Positions 41,604 through 49,640 are shown, counted from the stretch's first letter. The stretch: 64,000 bases of DNA from DASZVP01 sp035546935 (GCA_035546935.1 DASZVP010000002.1:434001-498000); one strand, 5' to 3'. Notes: generated from the letters alone by a model not told the origin. Made by a program: numbers and translations.

Positions 41604-42557
41604 ATGGCAAATATTATTCACACCCCAGGTCTCGTCAAGGTCGACGACCACAGCGCAAACAGCGCTACTTTCACCGTTGAGCCACTGCACAGCGGTTATG
41701 GCATGACTTTGGGCAACTCTCTGCGCCGCGTTCTGCTCAGCAGTATTGCTGGTGCCGCTGTCACCTCTTTCAAAATTGAAGGTGTTAACCACGAATTTAC
41801 TGCTGTTCCGGGCGTCAAAGAAGATGTCGTCGACATTATGTTGAACCTCAAAAACGTTCGTTTCCGCGTATACGGCGACGATGTTCAAACTCTGCGCATC
41901 GTTAAGTCCGGCAAGGGCGTGGTGACTGCTAAAGATATCCAGACCACCGCAGATGTTGAAATTGTTAACCCGGACCAGGTTATTGCCACCTTGGATGACG
42001 CTAAGGCTAAGCTGACCGCTGACCTGACTGTCGAAGTTGGCCGCGGTTACCGCACCATCGAAGAAGGCACTGCTAAAAAAGCCAGCGATATGATCGCCAT
42101 CGATGCCATCTTCAGCCCGGTTCTGCGCGTCCGCTACAAGGTCGAGAACACCCGTGTCGGCCAGGCCACTGACCTCGATAAGTTGTTGATCACTATCGAC
42201 ACCGATGGCTCAATCACGCCTCAAGATGCTTTTGAGGAAGCTTCAGCTATCCTGGTCAACCAGTACACCGCTTTGGCCGGCAAAACTCGTGTGGCTACTT
42301 CTGAGCAGACTTCTGAAGCCGGCGTCAACAGCGAATTTGGCGGCAGCGATCTGATGGGTGACGAGCCTTCGGCTCTGAACACCTCAATCGAGGACCTGAA
42401 CCTATCGGCTCGTACTACCAATGCTTTGATCAACAACGACATTCACACCATTCGCGATCTATTCGCTCTGAACGACGCTGAGCTGCGCGACCTTAAAGGG
42501 TTCGGCAGCAAAGCTCTGGACGAAGTTAAAGAGAAGTTGGCGGAGCTGGAGCTTTAG
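41604..42557 (+). CDS. rpoA: DNA-directed RNA polymerase subunit alpha
   Basis: 317 aa. The N-terminal dimerisation domain has FTVEPLHSGYGMTLGNSLRR and VEVGRGYRTIEE. A linker of about 25 residues joins the C-terminal domain with its helix-hairpin-helix (LSARTTNALINNDIHTIRDL, LKGFGSKALDEVKEKL), which binds UP elements and activators. AAAGGAGG precedes the ATG. Confidence 0.98.
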   Translation: MANIIHTPGLVKVDDHSANSATFTVEPLHSGYGMTLGNSLRRVLLSSIAGAAVTSFKIEGVNHEFTAVPGVKEDVVDIMLNLKNVRFRVYGDDVQTLRIVKSGKGVVTAKDIQTTADVEIVNPDQVIATLDDAKAKLTADLTVEVGRGYRTIEEGTAKKASDMIAIDAIFSPVLRVRYKVENTRVGQATDLDKLLITIDTDGSITPQDAFEEASAILVNQYTALAGKTRVATSEQTSEAGVNSEFGGSDLMGDEPSALNTSIEDLNLSARTTNALINNDIHTIRDLFALNDAELRDLKGFGSKALDEVKEKLAELEL

Positions 42558-43121
42558 ATGCACCGTCACGGATATAAAGGTCGGAAATTCCACCGCGAGC
42601 GCGATCAGCGCCGAGCTCTGATTAAGGGCCTGGCCGATTCTTTGGTTCGCGACGAGTCCATTGAAACTACGTTACCCAAGGCCAAAGAAGTCGTGCCCTA
42701 CGTCGAAAAACTGATTACCAAAGCCAAGCAAGGTGATCTGCACAACCGCCGTCAGGTTATTAGCGGCTTGCAAACTGTTGCTTCTGCCCATAAACTGGTT
42801 GACGAAATTGCGCCTAAGTTAGGCGGTCGCAACAGTGGTCACTTGCATATTGCCAAGACCGGCGTGCGACGTGGAGACAACACTCAGATGGCACGCGTCA
42901 GCTTTGTTGACGACCTTTCGGCCGCACCAGTTGCCAAAGCAGCTTCCGCAGGTGCCTCAGCAAGCCCCACGCCTGCCTCGACATCAGCGAAATCTGCCTC
43001 GAAAACTACTATCGCCAAGAAGCCGGCCACCAAGGCTGCAGCGAAGCCAGCGGCTAAGAAGGCTCCAGCTAAGAAGCCGGCCGCCAAGAAACCAGCAGCT
43101 AAGGCTAAGGAGAGTAAGTAA
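42558..43121 (+). CDS. rplQ: 50S ribosomal protein L17 with long Lys/Ala tail
   Basis: 187 aa versus about 120. The core: MHRHGYKGRKFHRERDQRRA, VVPYVEKLITKAKQGD, and IAKTGVRRGDNTQMARVSFV. After residue about 120 a 65-residue tail rich in Ala, Ser, Pro and Lys follows (AKKPATKAAAKPAAKKAPAK). It sits at the exit tunnel rim. Confidence 0.96.
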   Translation: MHRHGYKGRKFHRERDQRRALIKGLADSLVRDESIETTLPKAKEVVPYVEKLITKAKQGDLHNRRQVISGLQTVASAHKLVDEIAPKLGGRNSGHLHIAKTGVRRGDNTQMARVSFVDDLSAAPVAKAASAGASASPTPASTSAKSASKTTIAKKPATKAAAKPAAKKAPAKKPAAKKPAAKAKESK

Positions 43122-43618
43122 TGAAGACCTATAGCGCCAAGCCAACTGATGTTAAACGCGAGTGGTACGTTGTGGATGCTTCTGAAGCTCCTTTGGGTCG
43201 TCTAAGCACCCAAGTGGCTGCCTTGCTGACCGGTAAAGGCAAGCCGATGTTCACCAAGCACATTGACTGCGGCGACTACGTCATAGTTATTAATGCTGAC
43301 AAGCTCGTCACAACTGGCGACAAGACCAATAAAAAAGTTTACTACCGCCACAGCGGCTTCCCAGGCGGTCTTAAAGAGCGCACTTTGGCTGAGCAGATGA
43401 CTATTGATTCCACTGATGTTATTCGTCACGCTGTCCGCGGCATGCTGCCAGTTAATAAGTTACGTGATGCCCGTTTGGACCGCTTGAAAGTTTACGCTGG
43501 TGCGGAGCACCAACACGAAGCTCAGAAACCGACTCAAATCTCTGTAAAGGCAGGCCTAACGGCGCAGCCGTTGAAATCATCAAGGAGTATTACATCGACT
43601 CCGATGGAGGAGAAGTAA
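43121..43618 (+). CDS. rplM: 50S ribosomal protein L13
   Basis: 165 aa versus about 142. Core: EWYVVDASEAPLGRLSTQVA, HIDCGDYVIVINADKLVTTG, and AVRGMLPVNKLRD, ending YAGAEHQHEAQKPTQ as usual. About 25 extra Ser/Thr-rich residues follow before the stop, which overlaps the rpsI start. Confidence 0.96.
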   Translation: MKTYSAKPTDVKREWYVVDASEAPLGRLSTQVAALLTGKGKPMFTKHIDCGDYVIVINADKLVTTGDKTNKKVYYRHSGFPGGLKERTLAEQMTIDSTDVIRHAVRGMLPVNKLRDARLDRLKVYAGAEHQHEAQKPTQISVKAGLTAQPLKSSRSITSTPMEEK

Positions 43619-44016
43619 TGGCTAAAGACAACTATTTCTACGCTCTGGGTCGTCGTAAAAGCGCCACCGCCCGCGTCCGTTTGCAAAGCGGCAAAGGCAC
43701 CGTGACTGTTAACGGCAAGCCTGCTAATGAGTATTTTGCTGACAGTAAATATTTATTGGCTAAGGTAGATCAGCCTTTCACGGTTTTGGACCAAAACGGC
43801 AAATATGACGTTAGTGTCGTCGTTTCTGGTGGTGGTCACGATGGTCAAATCGAAGCCATTCGCTTGGGTGTTGCCAAAGCGCTAGTTTTAGTTAATCCTG
43901 ACTTTAAAGCCACTCTGAAGCGCGCCGATTTATTGGGCCGTGACTCACGTGACAAAGAACGCAAGAAATTCGGTCTCAAAGGCGCCCGCAAACAGCGCCA
44001 GTTTACCAAGCGTTAG
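43618..44016 (+). CDS. rpsI: 30S ribosomal protein S9
   Basis: 132 aa. ALGRRKSATARVRLQSGKG, SGGGHDGQIEAIRLGVAKAL and the C-terminal RKQRQFTKR, whose last Arg touches P-site tRNA. Last gene of the block; no clear terminator follows within the 35 nt before the next gene. Confidence 0.98.
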   Translation: MAKDNYFYALGRRKSATARVRLQSGKGTVTVNGKPANEYFADSKYLLAKVDQPFTVLDQNGKYDVSVVVSGGGHDGQIEAIRLGVAKALVLVNPDFKATLKRADLLGRDSRDKERKKFGLKGARKQRQFTKR

Positions 44017-44051
44017 CTTCTTACTGCGATCTAACGTAGGATTTAAGGTAT

Positions 44052-45071
44052 ATGCCCCAAAAAATTATCCGTACAATCTGTTACTTTGCTAAAGAAGTAA
44101 CACCAGAAGTTATTGAGAAACTTGATGCAGTTGCCCAAAAGCTTGAGCACGCGGGATATCTTATACAAACAAAGCGTATCTGTAGTCCTACTTTGGATAT
44201 GACGGCTCTGGAAACAGCAGTTAATAACCCAGACTACTTATTGAGTGTTGGCAGCTTGTCACTTGAGAGAGCGGTCGAACAGCTACCCCAGTTTTTTAGT
44301 AGCCGATCCATTAATTTTAATGTCGACCTTACAGGTGCTGAGATTGACAACGAGCATGTTGATTTACTCTTTCGTATTATTTCAGAGAAACCGTCTGCAA
44401 CATTTAATTTCACATATGTCTTTAATAACGCTAAATCGAGTCCTTATTTTCCTTCTGCAGATTATGAAAAGGATGGTTTTTCTATAGGGTTACAGCCTAC
44501 TGATTTAAGTGAGGGCTGTACCTCATTGGAACAGTGGTTAGATGCTATGAAGAATTGCTGGGCTGAAATAGCAAATATTTTTAGTGTAGACAGCGACTTT
44601 TTGGGTATCGACACGTCTGTAGCCCCACTTTCAGGCAGCGTAGCTGGAAGCTTTGTTGGTTTTGTAAAACGCCTAGGTTTAGATTTTTCACAATCAACTA
44701 CCACAGACTTCTACACCACTATCACCAATTTCATCAAGCAACACAATCCAAAGTATATTGGGCTGAGCGGTATGATGCTCCCGTGCCTAGAAGACGATGA
44801 GCTGGCGGCTGAATATGACAAGGGTAATTTTTCCATTGAGCGTAATGTCTTTCTCTCGCTTCATTCAGGACTAGGAATTGATACCTATCCTATTGGTGTG
44901 GATGAGCGACCCGAACGGGTTATCGAAATTCTCAAACTCATTCAAGCCTTATCAAATAAATATCAAAAACCACTTTCAGCTCGTTTTGTATCTGATGGAA
45001 AGTCCAAAATAGGTGAAAAGTCAGACTTTCAGAATCAATACCTTACTGACTGCACCATAAGACCTCTATAA
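44052..45071 (+). CDS. DUF711 (UPF0210)-like protein
   Basis: 339 aa. The C-terminal part resembles the DUF711 family: YIGLSGMMLPCLEDDELA, a Gly/Asp-rich segment LHSGLGIDTYPIGVDE, and earlier FLGIDTSVAPL. Family members are of unknown function and relate to pyruvate formate-lyase-like folds by fold prediction only. Base composition is visibly more AT-rich than the ribosomal genes before it (many TTT, ATT and AAT codons), which fits a less expressed or acquired gene. No strong promoter was found upstream. Confidence 0.6.
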   Translation: MPQKIIRTICYFAKEVTPEVIEKLDAVAQKLEHAGYLIQTKRICSPTLDMTALETAVNNPDYLLSVGSLSLERAVEQLPQFFSSRSINFNVDLTGAEIDNEHVDLLFRIISEKPSATFNFTYVFNNAKSSPYFPSADYEKDGFSIGLQPTDLSEGCTSLEQWLDAMKNCWAEIANIFSVDSDFLGIDTSVAPLSGSVAGSFVGFVKRLGLDFSQSTTTDFYTTITNFIKQHNPKYIGLSGMMLPCLEDDELAAEYDKGNFSIERNVFLSLHSGLGIDTYPIGVDERPERVIEILKLIQALSNKYQKPLSARFVSDGKSKIGEKSDFQNQYLTDCTIRPL

Positions 45072-45076
45072 ATTGG

Positions 45077-45105
45077 TTGACATTAGCAGTTTAAGTTAGT
45101 AAAAT
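45077..45105 (+). promoter_or_regulatory. Promoter of the trpS operon leader
   Basis: Perfect TTGACA (45077-45082), 17-nt spacer, TAAAAT (45100-45105). It is the best promoter of the window. ATG 45113 of the leader ORF is 7 nt after the -10 box. Confidence 0.88.
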
Positions 45106-45112
45106 AACCCTC

Positions 45113-45190
45113 ATGTCCCAAATGACACAGAACAATCAGTATTGGTTTACCGACACTTCACGTGGCGGTTTGTTCTGTGCGTTCGCATAA
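45113..45190 (+). CDS. Putative tryptophan leader peptide
   Basis: A 25-codon ORF starting MSQMTQNNQYWFTD and ending GLFCAFA, stop TAA 45188-45190. Tyr-Trp-Phe codons are adjacent (TGG at 45143-45145). Upstream of the Trp codon, CACAGAACAA (45126-45135) pairs perfectly with TTGTTCTGTG (45170-45179). GTGGCGGT (45162-45169), lying in that loop, is the perfect complement of ACCGCCAC (45217-45224) in the terminator. This is the four-strand logic of a ribosome-mediated attenuator. The operon downstream contains trpS. Translation is inferred. Confidence 0.65.
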   Translation: MSQMTQNNQYWFTDTSRGGLFCAFA

Positions 45191-45224
45191 ATTAGAATCT
45201 CGAGATCATTGAAAAGACCGCCAC
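45126..45224 (+). promoter_or_regulatory. Attenuator RNA: alternative stems of the trpS operon leader
   Basis: Strand 1 45126-45135 with strand 2 45170-45179 (10 bp); antiterminator 45162-45171 with 45215-45224 except one G-T pair; and a local stem ACCG-A-CAC/GTG-G-CGGT (45149-45169). The antiterminator and terminator share 45217-45222, so they exclude each other. Confidence 0.7.
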
Positions 45225-45238
45225 CAGGCGGTTTTTTC
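45211..45238 (+). terminator. Intrinsic terminator in the trpS operon leader
   Basis: ACCGCC (45217-45222) with GGCGGT (45227-45232), loop ACCA, preceded by AAAA and followed by TTTTTT to 45237. It lies 30 nt before the first structural gene and 20 nt after the leader stop codon. Confidence 0.9.
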
Positions 45239-45267
45239 AATTTCAAAGATACTTTAAGGAGATAACT

Positions 45268-46179
45268 ATGAGCTTAATGCTCCATACCACCCAGCCCCGG
45301 CTAAGTGTCGGTGAGCTGTGTGAAAGAATTGAGGTCCCAGCTGGACCTGTACGTCGTAGTACGCACGTTGGTAACCAACCGGCGCATGAATTACTGCTAA
45401 TGACCGAGTTTCCGAAAGGCATAGATATCCTGGCAGTAGATACTGTCATGGCCAATGATGCCTACACCCGGCCAAATACAGTCCATTTAAATGGCGAACC
45501 TATACCACTTTGCCAGCGCAAAGAAGCCAAGAATAAGGTAGTGGGTGCCGTAGCCATAAATGGCGACTGCTTGCCCAAGAATCCTAACTTGATTTGTCAG
45601 CCCCATAGCGGAGAGAAATTGACTGATTTTCACGCCAGGGCCATAACCGCACTGGCACCAAAGAATGAACCTCTGTTAATGACAGAGTTCTTTACTCAAA
45701 ATAGTGAGCTATTTCGTGCCACGATGTTAGCCTCTGCACAAACTGGAGAGATACGTCGTAGAGTAACTGCTGATGGCACAATTGAGCCCTTAGACGGTCG
45801 AACGCCCAATGGCATATTTGGCATGGAAGATGAATCGCCATCTACCGAAGGTGCTTTGATTCCGCTCAATGGAATGATGGCTTTAGATATGGCCATTTCA
45901 ATCGCCCTGGGCGCTGATAAAACCACCCATCTAGCTGGTCCCCACATGCGGGAGTACACTCGAGATCCTAGGCGTATGGCTGAGGTAGGTAGGTTATTGC
46001 GCCAAACTTTGAGCAGCCTGGGACTAACAGCAGCTTCACATTGCTATGAAGTTGTTGATATAACCGGGCTCGCCAGTTTGCCAAGTGGCTCAGCACACAC
46101 CTCTCAGCATGAGCTGTTACGTCAGCCGCCAACTGAGTTTGTGCTTACAGATCATTTAAATAAGCCTTGTGGCAGTTAG
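45268..46179 (+). CDS. Unknown protein, first gene of the trpS operon
   Basis: 303 aa with AAGGAG 7 nt before ATG 45268. It looks like a folded cytoplasmic alpha/beta protein: no signal peptide or membrane helix. Recognisable stretches are HELLLMTEFPKGIDILAVD, which is echoed later by EPLLMTEFFTQNSELF, and LIPLNGMMALDMAISIALG; the two MTEF segments may mark an internal duplication. Three Cys and several His are scattered. I do not recognise a family. Its position directly after the attenuator and before a VanX-type peptidase and trpS suggests that it responds to tryptophan supply; a role in amino-acid or peptide salvage is only a guess. Confidence 0.65.
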   Translation: MSLMLHTTQPRLSVGELCERIEVPAGPVRRSTHVGNQPAHELLLMTEFPKGIDILAVDTVMANDAYTRPNTVHLNGEPIPLCQRKEAKNKVVGAVAINGDCLPKNPNLICQPHSGEKLTDFHARAITALAPKNEPLLMTEFFTQNSELFRATMLASAQTGEIRRRVTADGTIEPLDGRTPNGIFGMEDESPSTEGALIPLNGMMALDMAISIALGADKTTHLAGPHMREYTRDPRRMAEVGRLLRQTLSSLGLTAASHCYEVVDITGLASLPSGSAHTSQHELLRQPPTEFVLTDHLNKPCGS

Positions 46180-46188
46180 AATAGTGAC

Positions 46189-46911
46189 ATGACTTTGCTA
46201 GAGCAACTACAGCAGTCCAAGCAGCCAAACTCACAGTCCAGCCCTAAGTTCCCCAATCAGGAATTGGCTGACCCGCTTGTGGCGCTAAAAAGCACTAAAC
46301 ATCTAAAGATTGACCCAATTTGGCGAACTCAAATTGATGAGTTTGAGGGCGGTTTGTATAGTGCCTACATTGCCAAACATCCAGCCTATAATGCGCTGTT
46401 TGTGCGCCCTGAGGTAGCGAAGAAGCTGCATTCTGCAGCCCAGTCACTCTCAGCAAATTGGCAATTAATAGTCAGAGCTGGGCACAGACCGTTAGAGGTT
46501 CAGCAAAACCTTTTAAAAAGTCTACAGGCTGACTTCCTAGAGCATAACCCTGAGGCCAGACCTGAAGAGGCTTTGGCGCATGCCAGGCAGTATGTCAGCG
46601 ACCCCACAATCATGACGCCTCCACACTGTAGTGGCGCTGCTGTGGATGTCGACGTGCTTGACATAAAAACTGGGAAACTTGTGGACTTTGGCTGTCCAAT
46701 GAATACGGCATCTGAAAAAGCTCACTTGCATAGCCAGGAAATTAACCAGGCACAATACGCCAACAGATTGATTCTGCTCAAAGCCATGCTTCAAGCTGGT
46801 TTTGCCAGCAATTTCAATGAGTGGTGGCACTATTCTTACGGCGACTATCAATGGGCTCGCTTCTACAGTCAAGAGAGAATGCTTTACGGCATCATCGAGC
46901 CTCAACTATAA
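46189..46911 (+). CDS. VanX/DdpX-type D-alanyl-D-alanine dipeptidase (M15D)
   Basis: 240 aa. The zinc ligands of the M15D family are visible: H146 and D153 in PPHCSGAAVDVDV, catalytic E211 and H214 in NEWWHYSYGD; R-x-x-x in VRAGHRPLEVQ matches the family arginine. No signal peptide, so cytoplasmic like VanX and DdpX, which cut D-Ala-D-Ala for salvage or resistance. No vanHA genes are near, so nutrition or cell-wall recycling is more likely than resistance. TAGAAT (46177-46182) lies 6 nt before the ATG and may give an additional leaderless transcript. Confidence 0.85.
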   Translation: MTLLEQLQQSKQPNSQSSPKFPNQELADPLVALKSTKHLKIDPIWRTQIDEFEGGLYSAYIAKHPAYNALFVRPEVAKKLHSAAQSLSANWQLIVRAGHRPLEVQQNLLKSLQADFLEHNPEARPEEALAHARQYVSDPTIMTPPHCSGAAVDVDVLDIKTGKLVDFGCPMNTASEKAHLHSQEINQAQYANRLILLKAMLQAGFASNFNEWWHYSYGDYQWARFYSQERMLYGIIEPQL

Positions 46912-46922
46912 TGGAGATAACT

Positions 46923-47957
46923 ATGGGAAAACCAGTAATTTTAACCGGCCTACGAGGTAATAACGACCTGCAGCTAGGCAACTATTTGGGGGCTTTGCTG
47001 CCCTTGATTGATATGGCTAAAGAAAAGGCCGGAGAATATCAGATTAATCTGTTTATGCCCGACCTGCACAGCTTTACAACACCGGTAGATCACAGCAAGT
47101 TGCAAGAGCATATCATGCAAAACATTAAGATTTTTGTGGCGGCCGGACTGCCAATAGACCATGAAGACGTTTTTATCTATCGTCAGAGCTACCTGCCAGC
47201 GCATGCTGAAATGGCCTGGATCTTAGAGTGTTTTACTGGCTTTGGCGAAATGAGTCGCATGACTGAGTTTAAGGATAAAAGCGCCCGTTTGGGAATTGAC
47301 CACATTGGCTTGGGCCAGTTTGCTTATCCTCCATTAATGGCGGCTGATATCCTATTGTACGGAGCCGAATATGTACCTGTTGGCGAAGATCAGCGGCAGC
47401 ATATTGAATACACGCGAACTATTGGCGAGCGCCTTAACAACAGGTTCGGTGACATTTTCGTACTGCCAAAATCGATGAAGGAGCAAGATGAGTTCTTTGG
47501 GAAAGATCAAGCTCTCAGAATCCGTGATTTGCAGAATCCAACCAAAAAGATGAGTAAGTCAGACGAAACTGGTAAAGGGGTAATTTTCCTAAGCGATTCA
47601 CCAGAGGTAGCGCGTAAGAAGATAATGAGCGCCGAAACTGATTCCGTGGGCGTGATTCACTACGATCTTGAGAAACAACCAGGAATTAGTAACTTACTGC
47701 AAATACATGCATTATTAGGTGGCGAAACTCTAAGTGACGTCATAAAGCATCATGATGGTGATACTAGTTATGGTGATCTTAAGAAAGAAGTAGCTGATCA
47801 AGTAGCTGAATTTCTTACAGATTTTCAAGGCCGGTTGGCCTCTGTTGACGAACAAGAGGTCATGCGAAAATTGGAAGCCAGCGAAATGCTAATGAACGAT
47901 GCCGGTGGCCAGCGCCTATTTAAACTTCAACAAGCGGTGGGCCTCAGGCCACGATGA
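46923..47957 (+). CDS. trpS: Tryptophanyl-tRNA synthetase
   Basis: 344 aa from ATG 46923 with GGAG 8 nt upstream; the longer frame would run back into the peptidase gene. Class I synthetase: the HIGH-like site is QLGNYLGAL, the KMSKS loop is KKMSKSDETGKG, and VGEDQRQHIEYTR with RFGDIF is typical of TrpRS. TTTACG-18-TATAAT (46883-46912) is a possible internal promoter. The operon leader at 45077-45238 would provide tryptophan control. The rluA-type gene overlaps its stop by 4 nt. Confidence 0.96.
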   Translation: MGKPVILTGLRGNNDLQLGNYLGALLPLIDMAKEKAGEYQINLFMPDLHSFTTPVDHSKLQEHIMQNIKIFVAAGLPIDHEDVFIYRQSYLPAHAEMAWILECFTGFGEMSRMTEFKDKSARLGIDHIGLGQFAYPPLMAADILLYGAEYVPVGEDQRQHIEYTRTIGERLNNRFGDIFVLPKSMKEQDEFFGKDQALRIRDLQNPTKKMSKSDETGKGVIFLSDSPEVARKKIMSAETDSVGVIHYDLEKQPGISNLLQIHALLGGETLSDVIKHHDGDTSYGDLKKEVADQVAEFLTDFQGRLASVDEQEVMRKLEASEMLMNDAGGQRLFKLQQAVGLRPR

Positions 47958-48790
47958 GACTAGATCAGTATGTAGCGGAACAGCTGCCGGAGCTAAGCCG
48001 AGCCTTTGCGGCTAAATTGATTGAAAGAGGGCAGGTCAGTGTAAATGGCGCTGTCCAGACTAAACCTGGCAATAAACTGCGTGAAACTGACAGCGTCAAG
48101 ATTGATTTTGACCCCAAGGCTCAAGCTGAAGTGCCGGAGATCGAGCTGCCAGTAATATATGAAGATCGTTCATGTGTGGTCATCAACAAGCCCGTGGGTG
48201 TTCTGACGCACAGCAAAGGTGCCTTTAATCCGGAAGCTACAGTTGCAACATGGCTGAGTAGTCGTTTGGCGCCCGGCTTAAGTGGCGAACGTGGTGGTAT
48301 TGTGCACCGCTTGGATCGTGCCACTTCTGGTGTAATGATCTGTGCCAAGACTCCCGAGGGCTTGAGCTGGCTGCAAAAACAGTTCTCGCAGCGCAAAGCT
48401 AAAAAAACTTACCTGGCCATTGTTCGGGGCCAACTTGATAAAGATGAGGCCTTAATTGATATGCCAATTGAGCGAAACCCTCGCAAACCGCAAACTTTCA
48501 GAGTAGGCGCTAATGGTAAGTCGTCGCAAACTTTCTATAAAGTTTTAGAAACTACTGAAGACTATAGCTTGCTACAGTTGTTGCCGACCACGGGCCGTAC
48601 GCATCAATTACGAGTTCATCTTAATGAAATTGGTCACCCCATTGTTGGTGATACCCTGTATGGAGGTGAGTCCTCAGATAGACTATTATTGCATGCCCTC
48701 TCTCTTGAAATTACCTTACCGAATCGTAAACGGGAAACCTTTGTAGCGCCTGAGCCGGCTGAGTTTAAGGAGTTTATGAGTCGTGACTAA
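47954..48790 (+). CDS. RluA/RluD-family pseudouridine synthase
   Basis: 278 aa. An N-terminal S4 domain (1-55) is followed by the synthase domain with catalytic D121 in GIVHRLDRATSGVM and the RluA marks INKPVGVLTHSKG and PTTGRTHQLRVHLNEIGHP. It isomerises uridine in 23S rRNA, probably as RluD at the 1911-1917 helix, although the exact site cannot be read from sequence. Coupled to trpS and holB by overlapping starts. Confidence 0.92.
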   Translation: MRLDQYVAEQLPELSRAFAAKLIERGQVSVNGAVQTKPGNKLRETDSVKIDFDPKAQAEVPEIELPVIYEDRSCVVINKPVGVLTHSKGAFNPEATVATWLSSRLAPGLSGERGGIVHRLDRATSGVMICAKTPEGLSWLQKQFSQRKAKKTYLAIVRGQLDKDEALIDMPIERNPRKPQTFRVGANGKSSQTFYKVLETTEDYSLLQLLPTTGRTHQLRVHLNEIGHPIVGDTLYGGESSDRLLLHALSLEITLPNRKRETFVAPEPAEFKEFMSRD

Positions 48791-49640
48791 GCTAGTTCTT
48801 CATAGGAACACCGCCCAGGGCCTACAAGCTTTTGTTCAGGGCAATAATCATGCACTCTTAATTGTGGGTGCTAGCGGTTCAGGTCGCAGTAGTCTTGCCC
48901 AAGCTCTGGCTACCAGATTACTAGATATTGCTGACGAAAAGCTTGATCAACACCCATATGTCCGAATACTTAGGCCAGAAGCCGGTAAAACATTCGGCAT
49001 TGAAGACGTTCGCGAAATTGAGCATTTCCTACAACTTAAAGTGCCCGGCGCCGCCGCTACGAACAGAATAGTAATAATTGAAGAGGCGCATGAATTAGGT
49101 ACCGAAGCCCAAAATGCCTTATTAAAAACACTTGAAGAGCCACCAGCTGGTAGTCGTTTAATTCTGACCAGCATAAGCACGCTGGCGCTTCTGCCAACTA
49201 TTACTTCACGTACGCAAATTTTGCATGCTTTAGCGCCTCCTAAAAATGATCTTGAAAGTTATTTTTTGGAGGAAGGCTTCCAACAGACTGAAATTGAGCG
49301 CGCCTATCAGATCAGCGGCGGCTTGCCGGGTTTGATGAAGGCGCTACTAAGTCAAGCTGATCATCCACTACTGCCAGCCATAGAAAAGGCTAGGGAACTG
49401 TTGCAGCAAACCACCTTTGAGCGGCTGAATCAAGTTGATGAACTGGCCAAAAATCGTCAGCTGACTGATGATGTGCTGTTTGTGTTGCAGCACATGGCCG
49501 AATTAGGTCTGCAGGCTGCCAACGGCAAGGCCGCCAAGCGTTGGCAGACAGTTCTAAAGGCCAGCTATGAAGCGGCGGAAGCTCTCAGCGCTAGCGGTCA
49601 GACCAAGCTTGTTTTGACCAATTTTATGTTGGGCTTCTAA
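48783..49640 (+). CDS. holB: DNA polymerase III subunit delta-prime (HolB-like)
   Basis: 285 aa from GTG 48783, overlapping the previous stop by 8 nt. AAA+ clamp-loader subunit: a degenerate P-loop GASGSGRSSLAQAL (Arg for Lys, as expected for the non-hydrolysing delta-prime), IVIIEEAHELGTEAQNALLK, LEEPPAGSRLILTS and a sensor-like SRTQIL. The zinc ribbon cysteines seen in E. coli delta-prime are missing. It loads the sliding clamp on DNA. Confidence 0.85.
   Translation: MTKLVLHRNTAQGLQAFVQGNNHALLIVGASGSGRSSLAQALATRLLDIADEKLDQHPYVRILRPEAGKTFGIEDVREIEHFLQLKVPGAAATNRIVIIEEAHELGTEAQNALLKTLEEPPAGSRLILTSISTLALLPTITSRTQILHALAPPKNDLESYFLEEGFQQTEIERAYQISGGLPGLMKALLSQADHPLLPAIEKARELLQQTTFERLNQVDELAKNRQLTDDVLFVLQHMAELGLQAANGKAAKRWQTVLKASYEAAEALSASGQTKLVLTNFMLGF

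Noticed and set aside
45112..45240. T-box riboswitch before the trpS operon
   Set aside because: No T-box consensus (AGGGTGGNACCGCG) is present, the leader is only about 125 nt, and the Trp codon lies in an ORF on the 5' side of the stem. Ribosome-mediated attenuation explains more of the features.
46821..46922. N-terminal extension of TrpRS
   Set aside because: It lies within the peptidase gene; ATG 46923 has a ribosome site and starts at the normal TrpRS position.
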